Positions 43,782 to 54,204 of a DNA stretch of 64,000 nt are shown here, piece after piece. A program made the translations under genes and the position numbers. Source of the stretch: Clostridium pasteurianum (GTDB lineage Bacteria; Bacillota; Clostridia; Clostridiales; Clostridiaceae); contig NZ_MCGV01000001.1 of assembly GCF_001705235.1 (NCBI RefSeq), forward strand, positions 2,232,001 to 2,296,000. The letters are read 5' to 3'. How positions within the stretch are numbered: position 1 is the stretch's first letter; each line of letters begins with the position of its first letter. A model generated the notes under the pieces. That model ran no database searches. It was not told where the DNA came from and was given only the letters and a program-made list of their open reading frames with translations.

Positions 43782-44678
43782 ATGAACTTTTTAAATAAAT
43801 TTAATTTTAATATTGAAAGTGGAACAGCTAAGATTGGTAGTTTTAAATTTAATTTGTATAATATTTTTTCAGGAATAGTAAAAGTTTTAATTATAATAGT
43901 ATTAATGTATGTTTCGATTAAAATCATCAATAAGGTTATTGATAGAACATTAAAAAAGCAGCAAGAATTCAGATTCTCTATTGATAAAAAAAGAAGTAAA
44001 ACAATAGGGGCTATATTAAAAAGTATTGTTAAGTATTGTATTTATTTCTTTGGTATAATGGGAATATTAACTCAGATATTAGGCAATAAGTTATTTTCTA
44101 CAATAAGCATAACTTTTGCAAGTATGGGTGGAATTGCAGTAGGTCTTGGTGCTCAGAGTCTTATCAAAGATGTTGTAAATGGATTTTTTATACTCTTTGA
44201 GGATCAGTATTCTGTAGGCGATTATATAACTATAGATACTAATTCAGGGATTGTGGAAAGTATAGAGCTTAGGGTTACTAAAATAAGAAATTTTAATGGT
44301 GATCTACATATCATACCAAATGGCAAAATAGCAGAGGTTATAAATCATTCTAGAGGACCAATTACAATAAATGTAATTGTTAGTATAGCTTATGAGGAAA
44401 GTATTGATAAAGCAATGAACGTTATAAATAATGCGTGTGATAAATTTTCAAATGGTAATGAGGACGTAGTTGAAAAACCTAAGGTAGTTGGAATTACAGA
44501 GTTTGGAGCTAGTGGTGTAACTATTAAAGTGTCTGGAAAAGTAAAACCAATGAAACAATGGTCAAATGAAAATCAACTGAGAAAATGTATAAAGGAAGCT
44601 TTAGATGAGGCTAATGTAGAAATACCTTATAATAAAGTACAGTTTGTAGGAGGAGATAAAAATGAACAAGGAATTTGA
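43782..44678 (+). CDS. Small-conductance mechanosensitive channel (MscS family)
   Basis: 298 residues. Three N-terminal helices; the pore helix includes SITFASMGGIAVGLGAQSLIKDVVNG, followed by the conserved FEDQYSVGDYITI beta domain and a cytoplasmic C-terminal domain. Releases solutes during hypo-osmotic shock. The ATG at 43782 follows GGAGG; the last 17 nt overlap the DUF951 gene. Confidence 0.93.
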   Translation: MNFLNKFNFNIESGTAKIGSFKFNLYNIFSGIVKVLIIIVLMYVSIKIINKVIDRTLKKQQEFRFSIDKKRSKTIGAILKSIVKYCIYFFGIMGILTQILGNKLFSTISITFASMGGIAVGLGAQSLIKDVVNGFFILFEDQYSVGDYITIDTNSGIVESIELRVTKIRNFNGDLHIIPNGKIAEVINHSRGPITINVIVSIAYEESIDKAMNVINNACDKFSNGNEDVVEKPKVVGITEFGASGVTIKVSGKVKPMKQWSNENQLRKCIKEALDEANVEIPYNKVQFVGGDKNEQGI

Positions 44679-44859
44679 TTTGGGTGATATTGTTGAAATG
44701 AAAAAGCAGCATCCATGTGGAACAAATAGATGGGAAATCATAAGAGTTGGTGCAGATATAAAAATAAAGTGTATTAACTGTGGTAGGATAATAATGCTTC
44801 CAAGAAGTAGTTTTGAAAAAAGATTAAAAAAAGTTTTAGAAAAGAAAGAAGAAAATTGA
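44662..44859 (+). CDS. DUF951 family protein
   Basis: 65 residues. Conserved motif KKQHPCGTNRWEIIRVGADI followed by KCINCGRIIMLPR, giving three Cys that may bind zinc. Found between an MscS gene and rpsF in many clostridia. Function unknown. Overlaps mscS by 17 nt, implying translational coupling. Confidence 0.9.
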   Translation: MNKEFDLGDIVEMKKQHPCGTNRWEIIRVGADIKIKCINCGRIIMLPRSSFEKRLKKVLEKKEEN

Positions 44860-44892
44860 TTTTTTCAAAGTTATGAGGTATAATAAGAAATT

Positions 44893-44950
44893 GTGAGTCC
44901 CTGCTGTGGCGTAAGTTTTTCACAGCCGTTAAGACCATAGGGAGGAGGTG
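44893..44950 (+). promoter_or_regulatory. Candidate S6:S18 ribosomal leader
   Basis: Directly upstream of rpsF. CTGTG (44904-44908) pairs with CACAG (44921-44925), followed by CCG (44926-44928), the trinucleotide recognised by the S6:S18 complex. An outer pairing CCCT (44899-44902) with AGGG (44939-44942) reaches the ribosome site GGAGGAGG, so protein binding could repress translation. Confidence 0.7.
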
Positions 44951-44957
44951 AACGGTA

Positions 44958-45245
44958 ATGAATAAGTATGAAACTTTATTTATACTTAACCCATCATTGG
45001 ATGAAGAAGCCGTAAATAATAATATTGAAAAGTTTAAGGCTGTAATCACAAATGGTGCTGGAGAAGTTGGTAATGTAGATTTATGGGGCAAGAGAAAGCT
45101 TGCTTATGAAATAAATAAATTAAATGAAGGAATCTATGTTTTAATTAATTTTAATTCTGATTCACAATTACCAAAAGAATTAGACAGAGTATTTAGAATT
45201 TCAGATGATATTGTAAGACATTTAATTGTTAATTTAGAAAAATAA
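44958..45245 (+). CDS. rpsF: Ribosomal protein S6
   Basis: 95 residues (NKYETLFILNPSLDEEAV..., WGKRKLAYEINKLNEGIYVLI). Binds 16S rRNA with S18. First gene of rpsF-ssb-rpsR, with a strong GGAGGAGGTG ribosome site under a probable S6:S18 feedback leader. Confidence 0.97.
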   Translation: MNKYETLFILNPSLDEEAVNNNIEKFKAVITNGAGEVGNVDLWGKRKLAYEINKLNEGIYVLINFNSDSQLPKELDRVFRISDDIVRHLIVNLEK

Positions 45246-45266
45246 AAGCCTAAAGGTGATGTTTAT

Positions 45267-45707
45267 ATGAATAAGGTTGTTTTAATAGGAAGATTAACTA
45301 AAGATCCTGAGTTGAAATTTACTCCCGGGACAGGAACAGCCGTTGCATCATTTACTTTGGCTGTAGATAGAAGATTCAAACGAGAAGGTCAGCCAGAAGC
45401 TGATTTTGTCCCTATAGTTGTATGGGGAAAACAAGCTGAATCTACAGCTAATTACATGAGTAAAGGAAAACTTATGGGAGTTAGCGGAAGAATACAAACT
45501 AGATCTTATGATGCTAAGGATGGAACTAGAAGATACGTTACAGAAGTTGTTGCTGAGGAAGTTCAATTTCTTGAATGGGGAAATTCTAGTAATAATGCTG
45601 CAGCAAATAATAATGATCAATATAATAATGGAAATCAAAATGGTTCGATGCAAATACCAGAGAATAATGATATAACACCGATAGATGATGGAGATATCCC
45701 ATTTTAA
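45267..45707 (+). CDS. ssb: Single-stranded DNA-binding protein
   Basis: 146 residues. OB fold ([20 protein letters not shown]), about 105 residues, then an Asn/Gln-rich flexible linker and the acidic C-terminal tip [11 protein letters not shown] that recruits repair partners. Lies between rpsF and rpsR as in most Firmicutes. Confidence 0.97.
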   Translation: MNKVVLIGRLTKDPELKFTPGTGTAVASFTLAVDRRFKREGQPEADFVPIVVWGKQAESTANYMSKGKLMGVSGRIQTRSYDAKDGTRRYVTEVVAEEVQFLEWGNSSNNAAANNNDQYNNGNQNGSMQIPENNDITPIDDGDIPF

Positions 45708-45734
45708 TTTCTTAATGTAAGGAGGGAAAAGAAA

Positions 45735-46010
45735 ATGGCAAGAGATAACGGAAACAGAGAAAGAGATAACGGAAACAGAAGATCAGGCGGAAGAAACAGA
45801 AGAATGAAGAGAAAAGTTTGTGCTTTCTGTATGGATAAGAGCGAAAGCATAGATTACAAGGATATAAACAAATTAAGAAAGTACGTTACTGAAAGAGGAA
45901 AGATTCTTCCAAGACGTATTTCTGGAAACTGTGCAAAACATCAAAGAGAGTTAACAATTGCAATAAAGAGAGCAAGAAATATTGCTTTATTGCCTTTTAC
46001 AACTGAGTAG
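45735..46010 (+). CDS. rpsR: Ribosomal protein S18
   Basis: 91 residues. Core [35 protein letters not shown]. The N-terminus carries a short duplicated basic element (RDNGNRE then RDNGNRR) that extends it beyond the usual length. Ribosome site AAGGAGG. Terminator follows. Confidence 0.97.
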   Translation: MARDNGNRERDNGNRRSGGRNRRMKRKVCAFCMDKSESIDYKDINKLRKYVTERGKILPRRISGNCAKHQRELTIAIKRARNIALLPFTTE

Positions 46011-46027
46011 TAAAGATTGATTTTTAT

Positions 46028-46060
46028 GACTGCCCCAAGATATTTTGGGGCAGTTTTTTA
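46028..46060 (+). terminator. Terminator after rpsR
   Basis: GACTGCCCCAA and TTGGGGCAGTT form a strong GC-rich stem, followed by TTTT. Ends the rpsF-ssb-rpsR unit. Confidence 0.9.
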
Positions 46061-46178
46061 ATAATTTTTTGAACTAAAAGTTAACACAGTTAGCTAGTTA
46101 TTGATTTATGTTAATGTAATGTGTTAAAATAGAAAACAGTGATTTAAATAAATTATCTGAATGTAGGTGGTATAGCAA

Positions 46179-47018
46179 ATGAAAAAGTTTTTTTCATTTA
46201 TGGTAGCAGTATTTGTAAGTGCATCATTAGTCGGTTGTGGTAGTAGTAGTTCAAGTAAGTCCGGAAATTCTAAAAAAGTAAATTATACAGACAAGAGTAT
46301 AACAAGTGTCATAGATAACAAGATTAAAGCTATTAATGATGGTAAGTTTGATGATTACATGAAGAATTATGATGAAAAATCATCAGTATATAAAACTATA
46401 AAGGCCGATAAACAAAATTATTTTGGAAAGTATAAAGTAAATGTAAAAGCTGATGATATAAAAGTTTTAAATAAAGATTCTAAAACAGCTCAGGTTCAGG
46501 TTATTGAAAATATGTCGAAGATTAAGGGTCCTGGTTTTTTAGATAACAAAACTTTATATGTGGATAATTTAAAAAACATAGATGGTGATTGGAAAATAAC
46601 AACTGAAAGTGTAATGAGAATTGAATACAAGGAACCTGTTTATGATACCTTGTACAAAAGCATTAAGAAAGCAAACGATAAAAAGCTTGATGATTACATG
46701 AGTACAATAGATCCAACGGATAACGATAATTACAACAAGACTAAAGATACAATGCTTGATTTGTTTAATAAATATGATATAGTATATACGCTTGAACAGG
46801 CAGATATAAAGAGCAAATCAGATAAGGATACAACAGTTGATTTTGTTGAAACTGCAATTGACAAAAAGAATTCTGATTACAAGGATAATAGATTCTCAGG
46901 AGTTTATCATTTAAGACTTATAAATGGTGATTGGAAAATATTTAAGACAGATATTAAGAAAACAGAATCAATTGATAAAAACGGAAATACTATTAAGAGT
47001 AGTAGTAAAAAGAACTAG
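46179..47018 (+). CDS. Secreted lipoprotein with two NTF2-like repeats
   Basis: 279 residues. Signal peptide with lipobox LVGC (Cys20), then a Ser-rich linker. Two similar halves follow, each about 115 residues: the first from SVIDNKIKAINDGKFDDYMK to NIDGDWKI, the second from YKSIKKANDKKLDDYMSTID to LINGDWKIFKT. The shared start (D-x-K-x-DDYM) and end (GDWKI) suggest tandem NTF2-like domains. Function unknown. Standalone between two terminators. Confidence 0.75.
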   Translation: MKKFFSFMVAVFVSASLVGCGSSSSSKSGNSKKVNYTDKSITSVIDNKIKAINDGKFDDYMKNYDEKSSVYKTIKADKQNYFGKYKVNVKADDIKVLNKDSKTAQVQVIENMSKIKGPGFLDNKTLYVDNLKNIDGDWKITTESVMRIEYKEPVYDTLYKSIKKANDKKLDDYMSTIDPTDNDNYNKTKDTMLDLFNKYDIVYTLEQADIKSKSDKDTTVDFVETAIDKKNSDYKDNRFSGVYHLRLINGDWKIFKTDIKKTESIDKNGNTIKSSSKKN

Positions 47019-47021
47019 ATT

Positions 47022-47056
47022 ATATCCCTCTTGCAAAATTTTGCAAGGGGGATATC
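47022..47056 (+). terminator. Terminator after lipoprotein gene
   Basis: ATATCCC and GGGATAT, with inner TTGCAAAATTTTGCAA, form a nearly perfect long palindrome just after the stop codon. A T-rich segment follows about 10 nt later, so it is an unusual but plausible terminator. Confidence 0.7.
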
Positions 47057-47171
47057 ATTATTAAATTTTTTTGTGCCTTTATATGAAAGCTAGTCATATA
47101 GTTTATAAAGCATATTGCATAAATATAAAAAGATAACTAAAATATAGTTATGGCATGGGAGGTAATGTAAT

Positions 47172-47489
47172 ATGAAAAAGGAAGATTTTAAAATAATGTC
47201 TGATATGAAAACAATAGAGGGACTAAAAGCAGATTTACTATGCGTTATCAGTGAGTTTTTTAAAATTTTAACTAAGGGAACAAATGCTGCACAAGATGCG
47301 ATTTTAAATTGTATCTCAGGAGCAATAATATTATTATATATACTTGGTGGAAGACTAGGGTACTCGCACATAGAAATCGATGAAACAATGAAAAAGAAAT
47401 TAAAGTTAGGAATAATTGAACAGGATGATATAGAGAAAGAGGGAAAAGATCTTACAAAGTTATATAGACACTTGAAAGAGAGAATCTAA
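47172..47489 (+). CDS. MazG-like family protein
   Basis: 105 residues resembling the small clostridial MazG-like proteins (LKADLLCVISEFFKILTKG..., LYILGGRLGYSHIEIDE). The MazG Glu-x-x-Glu metal motif is not evident, so pyrophosphatase activity is doubtful. Ribosome site GGGAGGTAA. Directly upstream of yybS. Confidence 0.7.
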   Translation: MKKEDFKIMSDMKTIEGLKADLLCVISEFFKILTKGTNAAQDAILNCISGAIILLYILGGRLGYSHIEIDETMKKKLKLGIIEQDDIEKEGKDLTKLYRHLKERI

Positions 47490-47510
47490 GAGTATTTGGA
47501 GGAAAAATCT

Positions 47511-48512
47511 GTGCAAAATTATAATATGAAGGCCATAGGTGAAACAATATTAATGTCTGTAATTTTAGCTATGTTAATATTATTAAATGTATATTCCTTA
47601 GGTATGGTTCAACTAATTATTTTTCTTATTCCATTACCTGTTTCAATAATATATGTAAGATATAATTTTAAGTATGCATTAATCTGTATGGCGATAGCTT
47701 TATTACTTGGAAGTGTTTTTGCGACTCCAATTTCAGCAGCTTTAACTTGGCTTATGTTTTTAATTCCAACGGCTGCATTTTGTTATAGTTATAAAAAACA
47801 ATTTAAGTTTTCTAAAGCATTTATTATTATAACGGTAGCATATGTTATTGCAATTATATTTGAATATACAGGGATAATAAAAATAGAGAGTAATACTACC
47901 TTTATTCAAATTGTTAATTATATCGTAAGTTCAGCTCAGGCAAGTATGAATTCAGTTGAAAAGGTATATATAGATGCTGGGATGAACAAACAGCAGGTAG
48001 ATGAAATTTTAGATATTCTAAGGCAAACTTTTACTAAAAGTAATATACTTATGATAGTTCCAGGTTTATTAGGAGTAGTGTCTATTATTTCAGCATATTT
48101 ATTATGCTTTATAGGAGGAAAAATTTTTAATAAATTAGGTGTAGAATCTAATTATAATATTAAAATATATAATATATATACTTATAATTTAGTTTTAGCT
48201 TTTTCCATAATTGCTGTATGTATAGGATTATTACTGAGAAGTAGGAATATACTTATTGGAAGTTACATTTATTATACTGTAGCTTTAACAGTAGGACTTT
48301 GGCTTTTAGCTAGTGGCTTATCTTTAATAATTTACTACTTAAAAAGTAAAACTAAGCTTAAAAATGGAATTATAGCTTTAATCGTAATATTTACTTTTAT
48401 ACTCTTTCAAAGTGTAGGCTATATGTATATGATTGTAGGATTTGTTGATTCGTTTGTAGATATCAGGAAAATTGGAAGAAAAAAAGGTGGCAAAGAACAA
48501 GGTGAAAAATAA
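47511..48512 (+). CDS. yybS: YybS family membrane protein (DUF2232)
   Basis: About 333 residues with roughly eight membrane helices, DUF2232/YybS type, always next to gdpP (yybT) in Firmicutes. The GTG at 47511 lies 8 nt after GGAGG; the in-frame TTG at 47496 is within that site. The stop overlaps the gdpP start by one base. Function unknown; possibly a transporter-like energy-coupling component. Confidence 0.85.
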   Translation: MQNYNMKAIGETILMSVILAMLILLNVYSLGMVQLIIFLIPLPVSIIYVRYNFKYALICMAIALLLGSVFATPISAALTWLMFLIPTAAFCYSYKKQFKFSKAFIIITVAYVIAIIFEYTGIIKIESNTTFIQIVNYIVSSAQASMNSVEKVYIDAGMNKQQVDEILDILRQTFTKSNILMIVPGLLGVVSIISAYLLCFIGGKIFNKLGVESNYNIKIYNIYTYNLVLAFSIIAVCIGLLLRSRNILIGSYIYYTVALTVGLWLLASGLSLIIYYLKSKTKLKNGIIALIVIFTFILFQSVGYMYMIVGFVDSFVDIRKIGRKKGGKEQGEK

Positions 48513-50497
48513 TGAAGAAAAGATATAGTGGGTTTTATAATGAAAATTCATCATATATGATTATTAATTTTGCACTTATAATATTTATGTTTGTATATGG
48601 TCACTATAAAACGAGTATAATTGCTTTAATTATTACAATTTTTGTTATTGGATATAGTTTTCAAAGATTAAGATCAAAAAAGGATGAATGGAAAGATTTT
48701 ATAAAGGATTTTTCATCCAGTTCAGATATTGCAGCAAGAAATATACTTATTAATTCGCCCTTTCCTGTAATAATAAGCAGTGAGAAAGGTAATGTTTTAT
48801 GGTATAATCAAAATATTTCTAATGTATTTAAAGAGGATATATTGGGAGTTAATCTATCAGCTATTATTGATGAGGAAGATCTAAGTGAATTATTAGGAGA
48901 AAACTGTAAAACTCATAAAAATTTAAAAATAAAAGATAAATATTATGATATATATAGTAGCAGGATAAAGATTTTTAAGCAGGATAAAGAAATACTTTTA
49001 ATATATTTTTATGATGTTACAGATAGGTATAAATTTGAAAACGAAATCTCAAATTGTAAAACTTCAGTACTATTAATTGAAGTTGATAATCTTGATGAAG
49101 TTGTAAAAAGTACTCCAGAAGATAAAAAACCTTTACTTAAAGCTCAGATTGAAAGAACTATAAATAGCTATGCAAAGAATATAGATGCTATGTTTAAAAA
49201 GTATTCTACAGGGAAATATGTTCTTGTTGTTCAAAATAAAAGACTTAAAAGTGAAGCTAAAAAGAAATTTGAAATATTGGATCAGATAAGAGAAATTAAC
49301 ATGGATAATAGTGTAGCTGTAACTTTAAGTATTGGCATCGGTAAATCAGGGAAAACACCTATTGAAAATTATAATTACGCTGTTTTGGCTAAGGAACTTG
49401 CACTAGGACGTGGTGGAGATCAAGTTGTAATAAAGGATGGTGAAAAGTTACTATTTTATGGTGGAAAAACTAAGGAAGTTGAAAAGAGAACTAAAGTTAG
49501 AGCAAGGGTTATAGGTCAATCTTTGGTTGATTTAGTTAAAGAGAGTACCAGTGTTTTTATAATGGGTCATGTAAATCCTGATATAGATTGTATTGGTGCT
49601 GCTATAGGATTATATAGTGTATTAAGCACTAAGGTAAAGGGAGAAATACATATAGTACTTGATAGTACTAATTCCAGTGTTAATGAGATTATAGATAAGT
49701 TAGTAACACAATATGATGAGTACAAAAATGTATTTATTAAGAGTGAAGACTGTTTAAAAATTGTAGATATGAGCTCAATTTTAATTTTAGATGATGTTAA
49801 TAGCCGAAATTATGTACTTAGTGAAAAGGTTATGCAGAGTGTAAGCAAAATAGTTGTAATTGATCATCATAGACGTGCTGCAAATTATATTAAGGATACT
49901 ATTTTAAGCTATATTGAATCTTATGCATCATCGACATCTGAATTAGTTACAGAAATGATACAATACATGGATGAAAATCACAAACTTAAACCAATTGAGG
50001 CAGAAGCGTTACTTGCAGGAATAGTTGTGGATACTAAAAACTTTTCTTTTAAGACAGGAGTAAGGACATTTGAGGCAGCAGCATTTTTAAGAAAGAATGG
50101 CGCTGATACTATTGAAATAAAAAAACTTTTTTCAAGTGATTTTGAAAATTATGTTAAAAAGTCTGAAATAATTAGGTCAGCCAAAATAGTCCACAATAAT
50201 ATTGCAATTGCAGTGTGCCCAAGTGAAATAGATAATAATGTCATGGCAGCTCAAGCAGCAGATGAGCTTCTTAATATAACTGGTATTAAGGCATCTTTTG
50301 TTCTTATTAAAATAAAGAATAATATACTTATAAGCGGAAGGTCTTATGGAGATATAAATGTCCAGATAATACTTGAAGCTTTAGGTGGTGGTGGACATAT
50401 TACAATGGCTGGAGCTAAAATAAAATCATCATCAGTTAATGATATTCTTATAAATTTAAATAAAGCAATAGATAAATATTTAGAGGAAGGTGAATAA
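48512..50497 (+). CDS. gdpP: c-di-AMP phosphodiesterase GdpP
   Basis: 661 residues. Two N-terminal helices (about 12-50), a PAS-like domain (about 70-170), a degenerate GGDEF domain (about 175-305; the signature reads GRGGDQ), then DHH (about 335-490; [19 protein letters not shown] and VVIDHHRR) and DHHA1 with [11 protein letters not shown] near the end. Hydrolyses c-di-AMP to pApA, controlling K+ and wall homeostasis. Overlaps the yybS stop. Confidence 0.95.
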   Translation: MKKRYSGFYNENSSYMIINFALIIFMFVYGHYKTSIIALIITIFVIGYSFQRLRSKKDEWKDFIKDFSSSSDIAARNILINSPFPVIISSEKGNVLWYNQNISNVFKEDILGVNLSAIIDEEDLSELLGENCKTHKNLKIKDKYYDIYSSRIKIFKQDKEILLIYFYDVTDRYKFENEISNCKTSVLLIEVDNLDEVVKSTPEDKKPLLKAQIERTINSYAKNIDAMFKKYSTGKYVLVVQNKRLKSEAKKKFEILDQIREINMDNSVAVTLSIGIGKSGKTPIENYNYAVLAKELALGRGGDQVVIKDGEKLLFYGGKTKEVEKRTKVRARVIGQSLVDLVKESTSVFIMGHVNPDIDCIGAAIGLYSVLSTKVKGEIHIVLDSTNSSVNEIIDKLVTQYDEYKNVFIKSEDCLKIVDMSSILILDDVNSRNYVLSEKVMQSVSKIVVIDHHRRAANYIKDTILSYIESYASSTSELVTEMIQYMDENHKLKPIEAEALLAGIVVDTKNFSFKTGVRTFEAAAFLRKNGADTIEIKKLFSSDFENYVKKSEIIRSAKIVHNNIAIAVCPSEIDNNVMAAQAADELLNITGIKASFVLIKIKNNILISGRSYGDINVQIILEALGGGGHITMAGAKIKSSSVNDILINLNKAIDKYLEEGE

Positions 50498-50498
50498 T

Positions 50499-50942
50499 AT
50501 GAAGGTAATATTGTTAAAAGATATAAAGAGTGAAGGAAAAAAAGGAGAGGTTATAAACGTATCAGATGGATATGCAAGGAACTTTTTATTTCCTAGGAAA
50601 TTAGCTGAGGAAGCAAATAATAATAATATGAGGGTTTTAAATTTAAAGAAAGATGCTGAAAGAAAGCAAAAGCTTGAAGAAACAGAGGCAGCGCAGAAGC
50701 TTGCTAATGAGCTTAAAGGTAAGGTATTAAAATTGTCAGCAAAGGCAGGAGAAAACGGAAGATTATTTGGTGCAGTAACAAGTAAGGATATAGCAAATGA
50801 AATAAAAAAGCAATTTAAAGTGAGTATAGATAAGAAAAAGGTTAGTACTGAAACTATAAGACAGCTTGGAAATTATGAAGTTGAACTTAAATTATATCCT
50901 GAAATTTCAACAAAAATAAAAGTATTGATTTCAGAAGGTTAA
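50499..50942 (+). CDS. rplI: Ribosomal protein L9
   Basis: 147 residues. N-terminal [20 protein letters not shown] and [13 protein letters not shown] are the L9 signature; a long connecting helix leads to the C-terminal domain. The ATG at 50499 follows GGAAGGTG; it sits 1 nt after the gdpP stop. Confidence 0.96.
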   Translation: MKVILLKDIKSEGKKGEVINVSDGYARNFLFPRKLAEEANNNNMRVLNLKKDAERKQKLEETEAAQKLANELKGKVLKLSAKAGENGRLFGAVTSKDIANEIKKQFKVSIDKKKVSTETIRQLGNYEVELKLYPEISTKIKVLISEG

Positions 50943-50958
50943 TGAGAGGAGTTAACGG

Positions 50959-52863
50959 GTGAAATTGCATAATGATTCAGAAGAGATTAAAACACAAGAT
51001 AATAAAGCTATCCCTTTAGAAGTTCAAGTTGATGCTTTATATGATACTGTAAAGAACATTTTAAGTGAAAAGACTATTAGGGCTAGAATTGTTAAGTATA
51101 AACTTAATAAACATATATCAAGCAAAAATTATGCACATAAGATATATGCAATAAATAAAATTATAAGTGAAGAGAAGGGAATAGATACTATTCCTTCAAA
51201 TGAAAAAGAAATTTATGATGCTATAGAAAGTACAACTAAATGTATTGTAGAGGCTGTGGCAAAAAAATATATTGAAAACCAAATCGAAAGTCAGGTTGAA
51301 GATGCTTTAGTTAAAAAGCAAAATAAATATTTAGATGAAGTAAGATTAAATATAATAAGAAAGAAAAAGGGCTCTGAAAATAAAAATACTTTAAATAAAT
51401 ATGATAAACTAAAAAAACTCGAAAAAATTAGATTATCAAAGAGTATGCAAGGACTGCTTAGACCACAGTCATTTTCAGAGATAGTTGGACAAGAGAGAGC
51501 AGTAAAGGCACTTTTGTCAAAGTTAGCGTCACCATATCCACAACATATAATATTATATGGTCCTCCGGGTGTTGGAAAAACTACAGCTGCTAGAATAGCA
51601 CTTGAAGAAGTAAAAAAACTTAAGTATACACCGTTTAAGAAAAATGCAAACTTTGTAGAAGTTGATGGTGCGACACTTAGATGGGATCCTAGGGAAATAA
51701 CAAATCCTCTTTTGGGTTCAGTTCATGATCCTATATATCAGGGAAGTAAGAGGGATCTAGCAGAAACAGGAATACCGGAACCTAAAACAGGTCTTGTAAC
51801 AGATGCTCATGGTGGAATATTATTTATTGATGAAATAGGAGAACTTGATATAATGCTTCAAAATAAGCTTTTGAAAGTTCTTGAAGATAAGAAAGTTGAA
51901 TTTTCATCATCTTATTATGATCCTGATGATGAAAATATGCCTAAGTATATAAAATATCTTTTTGAAAAAGGGGCTCCAGCTGATTTTGTATTAATAGGAG
52001 CAACTACAAAAGAACCATCTGAGATTAATCCTGCATTGAGATCTAGATGTACAGAAGTATACTTTGAGCCATTGTCATCTAAAGACATAATTAAAATATT
52101 AGAGAATGCAGCAGCAAAACTCAATGTAACTGTAGAAGATGGTGCTTTTGAGTTAATAAGCCAGTATACTATTCAGGGTAGAAGAGCTATAAACATATTA
52201 GCAGATGTATATGGTTATGTATTATACAGTAAAGGACTTACGCCTGAAGATGGTATAGAAATTAAAATTAAAGATGTAGAAACAATAATAGGAATAAGCA
52301 GATTAACACCATATGAGAAAATAGATTTAGGCAAAAAATACGAGGTTGGCCATGTATTTGGACTTGGAGTTATGGGATTTATGGGTTCAACCATTGAAAT
52401 AGAAGCTGCGGCTTTTCCTGCTAAAGAAAAAGGAAAAGGAACTATAAGATTTAATGAAACAGCTGGAAGTATGGCAAAGGATTCAGTTTTCAATGCGGCT
52501 TCAGTTATAAGGAAATTAACAGATAAAGATATTAAGGATTATGATATACATGTTAATGTAATTGGAGGGGGAAAAATAGATGGCCCTTCAGCTGGAAGTG
52601 CAATAACAGTATGTATATTAAGTGCGTTATTAAATAAAGAGGTCAGACAGGATGTTGCTATGACTGGTGAAATTTCTTTAAGAGGAAATGTTAAACCTGT
52701 TGGAGGAGTTTTTGAGAAGATTTATGGAGCAAGAAGAAAAGGAATAAAGCTTGTAACGGTTCCAGTTGATAATATTAAAGATGTTCCAGAAGGGCTTAAA
52801 GACATAGAAGTAAAAAGCGTTTCAACAATAGAAGAACTTGTTAATATAGTTTTTAAAAAGTAG
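50959..52863 (+). CDS. lonC: Lon-family ATP-dependent protease, LonC type
   Basis: 634 residues. An N-terminal helical region of about 180 residues replaces the classical Lon N domain. The AAA+ module has Walker A YGPPGVGKTTAA and Walker B GGILFIDEIGELD. The C-terminal Lon Ser/Lys protease domain carries GPSAGSA (catalytic Ser) and GGVFEK (catalytic Lys). Matches the sporulation-associated LonC group found between rplI and dnaB in clostridia. GTG start with ribosome site GAGAGGAG. Confidence 0.9.
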   Translation: MKLHNDSEEIKTQDNKAIPLEVQVDALYDTVKNILSEKTIRARIVKYKLNKHISSKNYAHKIYAINKIISEEKGIDTIPSNEKEIYDAIESTTKCIVEAVAKKYIENQIESQVEDALVKKQNKYLDEVRLNIIRKKKGSENKNTLNKYDKLKKLEKIRLSKSMQGLLRPQSFSEIVGQERAVKALLSKLASPYPQHIILYGPPGVGKTTAARIALEEVKKLKYTPFKKNANFVEVDGATLRWDPREITNPLLGSVHDPIYQGSKRDLAETGIPEPKTGLVTDAHGGILFIDEIGELDIMLQNKLLKVLEDKKVEFSSSYYDPDDENMPKYIKYLFEKGAPADFVLIGATTKEPSEINPALRSRCTEVYFEPLSSKDIIKILENAAAKLNVTVEDGAFELISQYTIQGRRAINILADVYGYVLYSKGLTPEDGIEIKIKDVETIIGISRLTPYEKIDLGKKYEVGHVFGLGVMGFMGSTIEIEAAAFPAKEKGKGTIRFNETAGSMAKDSVFNAASVIRKLTDKDIKDYDIHVNVIGGGKIDGPSAGSAITVCILSALLNKEVRQDVAMTGEISLRGNVKPVGGVFEKIYGARRKGIKLVTVPVDNIKDVPEGLKDIEVKSVSTIEELVNIVFKK

Positions 52864-52875
52864 GAGGAATGAAAA

Positions 52876-54204
52876 ATGGATGCACCCCTTAGAGTTATGC
52901 CCCAGAATTTAGAGGCGGAGCAGAGTGTGTTGGGTTCCATGATAAGTGACAAGAATTGTATAGCTCAAGCAGCTGAGACGTTAAGGGGAGAAGATTTTTA
53001 TCGCGAAAACCACCAAATTATCTTTAATGCTATGATAGGGCTTTTTCAAAAGGATATACCTGTAGATTTAATAACTCTTTTAGAATATTTGAGATCGACA
53101 GATAAGCTTGAAGCTGCAGGTGGAATAACATATGTAACACAAATTAGAGATTCTATTGCATCTACAGTTAATATTCAATCTTATATAAAAATTGTAAAAG
53201 ATAAGTCAATTTTAAGAAGACTCATAAAATCTTCAAATGACATAATAGAAGAAAGTTACTCTAAGCAGGATGATGTTGAAAAAGTCTTAGATGGTGCTGA
53301 AAAAAGGATATTTGATATAGCACAAAATAAGGTTACAAGTGATTTTGAGCCTATGAATGTCGTACTTGAACGTGGCTTTGAACAGATAGAAAAACTTTAT
53401 AATAATAAGGGAGAATTAACAGGGGTTCCGTCAGGATTTCCAGAATTAGATGCTAAAACTTCAGGATTCCAGAGTGGAGATATGGTGCTTATAGCAGCAA
53501 GACCTTCAATGGGAAAAACTACTTTTGCACTAAATATAGCGGAATATGCAGCACTAAGAGCTGGAAAAAGTGTAGTAATATTTTCTCTCGAAATGTCAAA
53601 GGAACAACTTGCGTATAAACTTTTATGCTCAGAAGCAAATGTGGATATGTTGAAACTCAGAACTGGAAATCTTGAGGATGAGGACTGGGATAACATAGCT
53701 AAAGCTTCTGGCCCACTTGCAGATGCTAAGATTTTTATTGATGATACTGCTGGAATAGGTGTAATGGAAATGAGATCTAAATGCAGAAGACTTAAGATAG
53801 AGCATGGTATAGACCTTATAGTTATTGACTATTTGCAGCTTATGAGCGGAAGTGGAGAAAGCAGACAGCAGGAAGTATCTGAGATATCAAGATCCATAAA
53901 AGCTCTTGCTAAGGAAATGCAATGTCCGGTTATTGCTCTTTCCCAGCTGTCACGTGCGCCGGAACAGAGAAATGATCATAGACCTATGCTTTCTGACTTA
54001 AGAGAATCTGGTTCTATCGAGCAGGATGCCGATCTTGTTATGTTTCTTTATAGAGATGAATATTACAACAAGGAAACAGAACAGAAAAATGTGGCTGAGT
54101 GCATAATAGCAAAACAAAGAAATGGTCCTACTGGAACTGTTAATTTGGCTTGGCTTGGTCAGTATAGTAAGTTTGGAAGACTGGATATAATACATCAAGA
54201 ATAA
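52876..54204 (+). CDS. dnaB: Replicative DNA helicase DnaB/DnaC type
   Basis: 442 residues. N-terminal domain (about 1-150), then RecA-like domain with Walker A AARPSMGKTTFALN, Walker B LIVIDYLQLM and the DLRESGSIEQDADLV arginine-finger region. Hexameric helicase at the fork. Last of the yybS-dnaB run; strong terminator follows. Confidence 0.97.
   Translation: MDAPLRVMPQNLEAEQSVLGSMISDKNCIAQAAETLRGEDFYRENHQIIFNAMIGLFQKDIPVDLITLLEYLRSTDKLEAAGGITYVTQIRDSIASTVNIQSYIKIVKDKSILRRLIKSSNDIIEESYSKQDDVEKVLDGAEKRIFDIAQNKVTSDFEPMNVVLERGFEQIEKLYNNKGELTGVPSGFPELDAKTSGFQSGDMVLIAARPSMGKTTFALNIAEYAALRAGKSVVIFSLEMSKEQLAYKLLCSEANVDMLKLRTGNLEDEDWDNIAKASGPLADAKIFIDDTAGIGVMEMRSKCRRLKIEHGIDLIVIDYLQLMSGSGESRQQEVSEISRSIKALAKEMQCPVIALSQLSRAPEQRNDHRPMLSDLRESGSIEQDADLVMFLYRDEYYNKETEQKNVAECIIAKQRNGPTGTVNLAWLGQYSKFGRLDIIHQE

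Noticed and set aside
46081-46128. TTAACACA...TGTGTTAA inverted repeat upstream of the lipoprotein gene
   Set aside because: 32-bp gap between 8-bp AT-rich arms; no regulator nearby, too little to call an operator.
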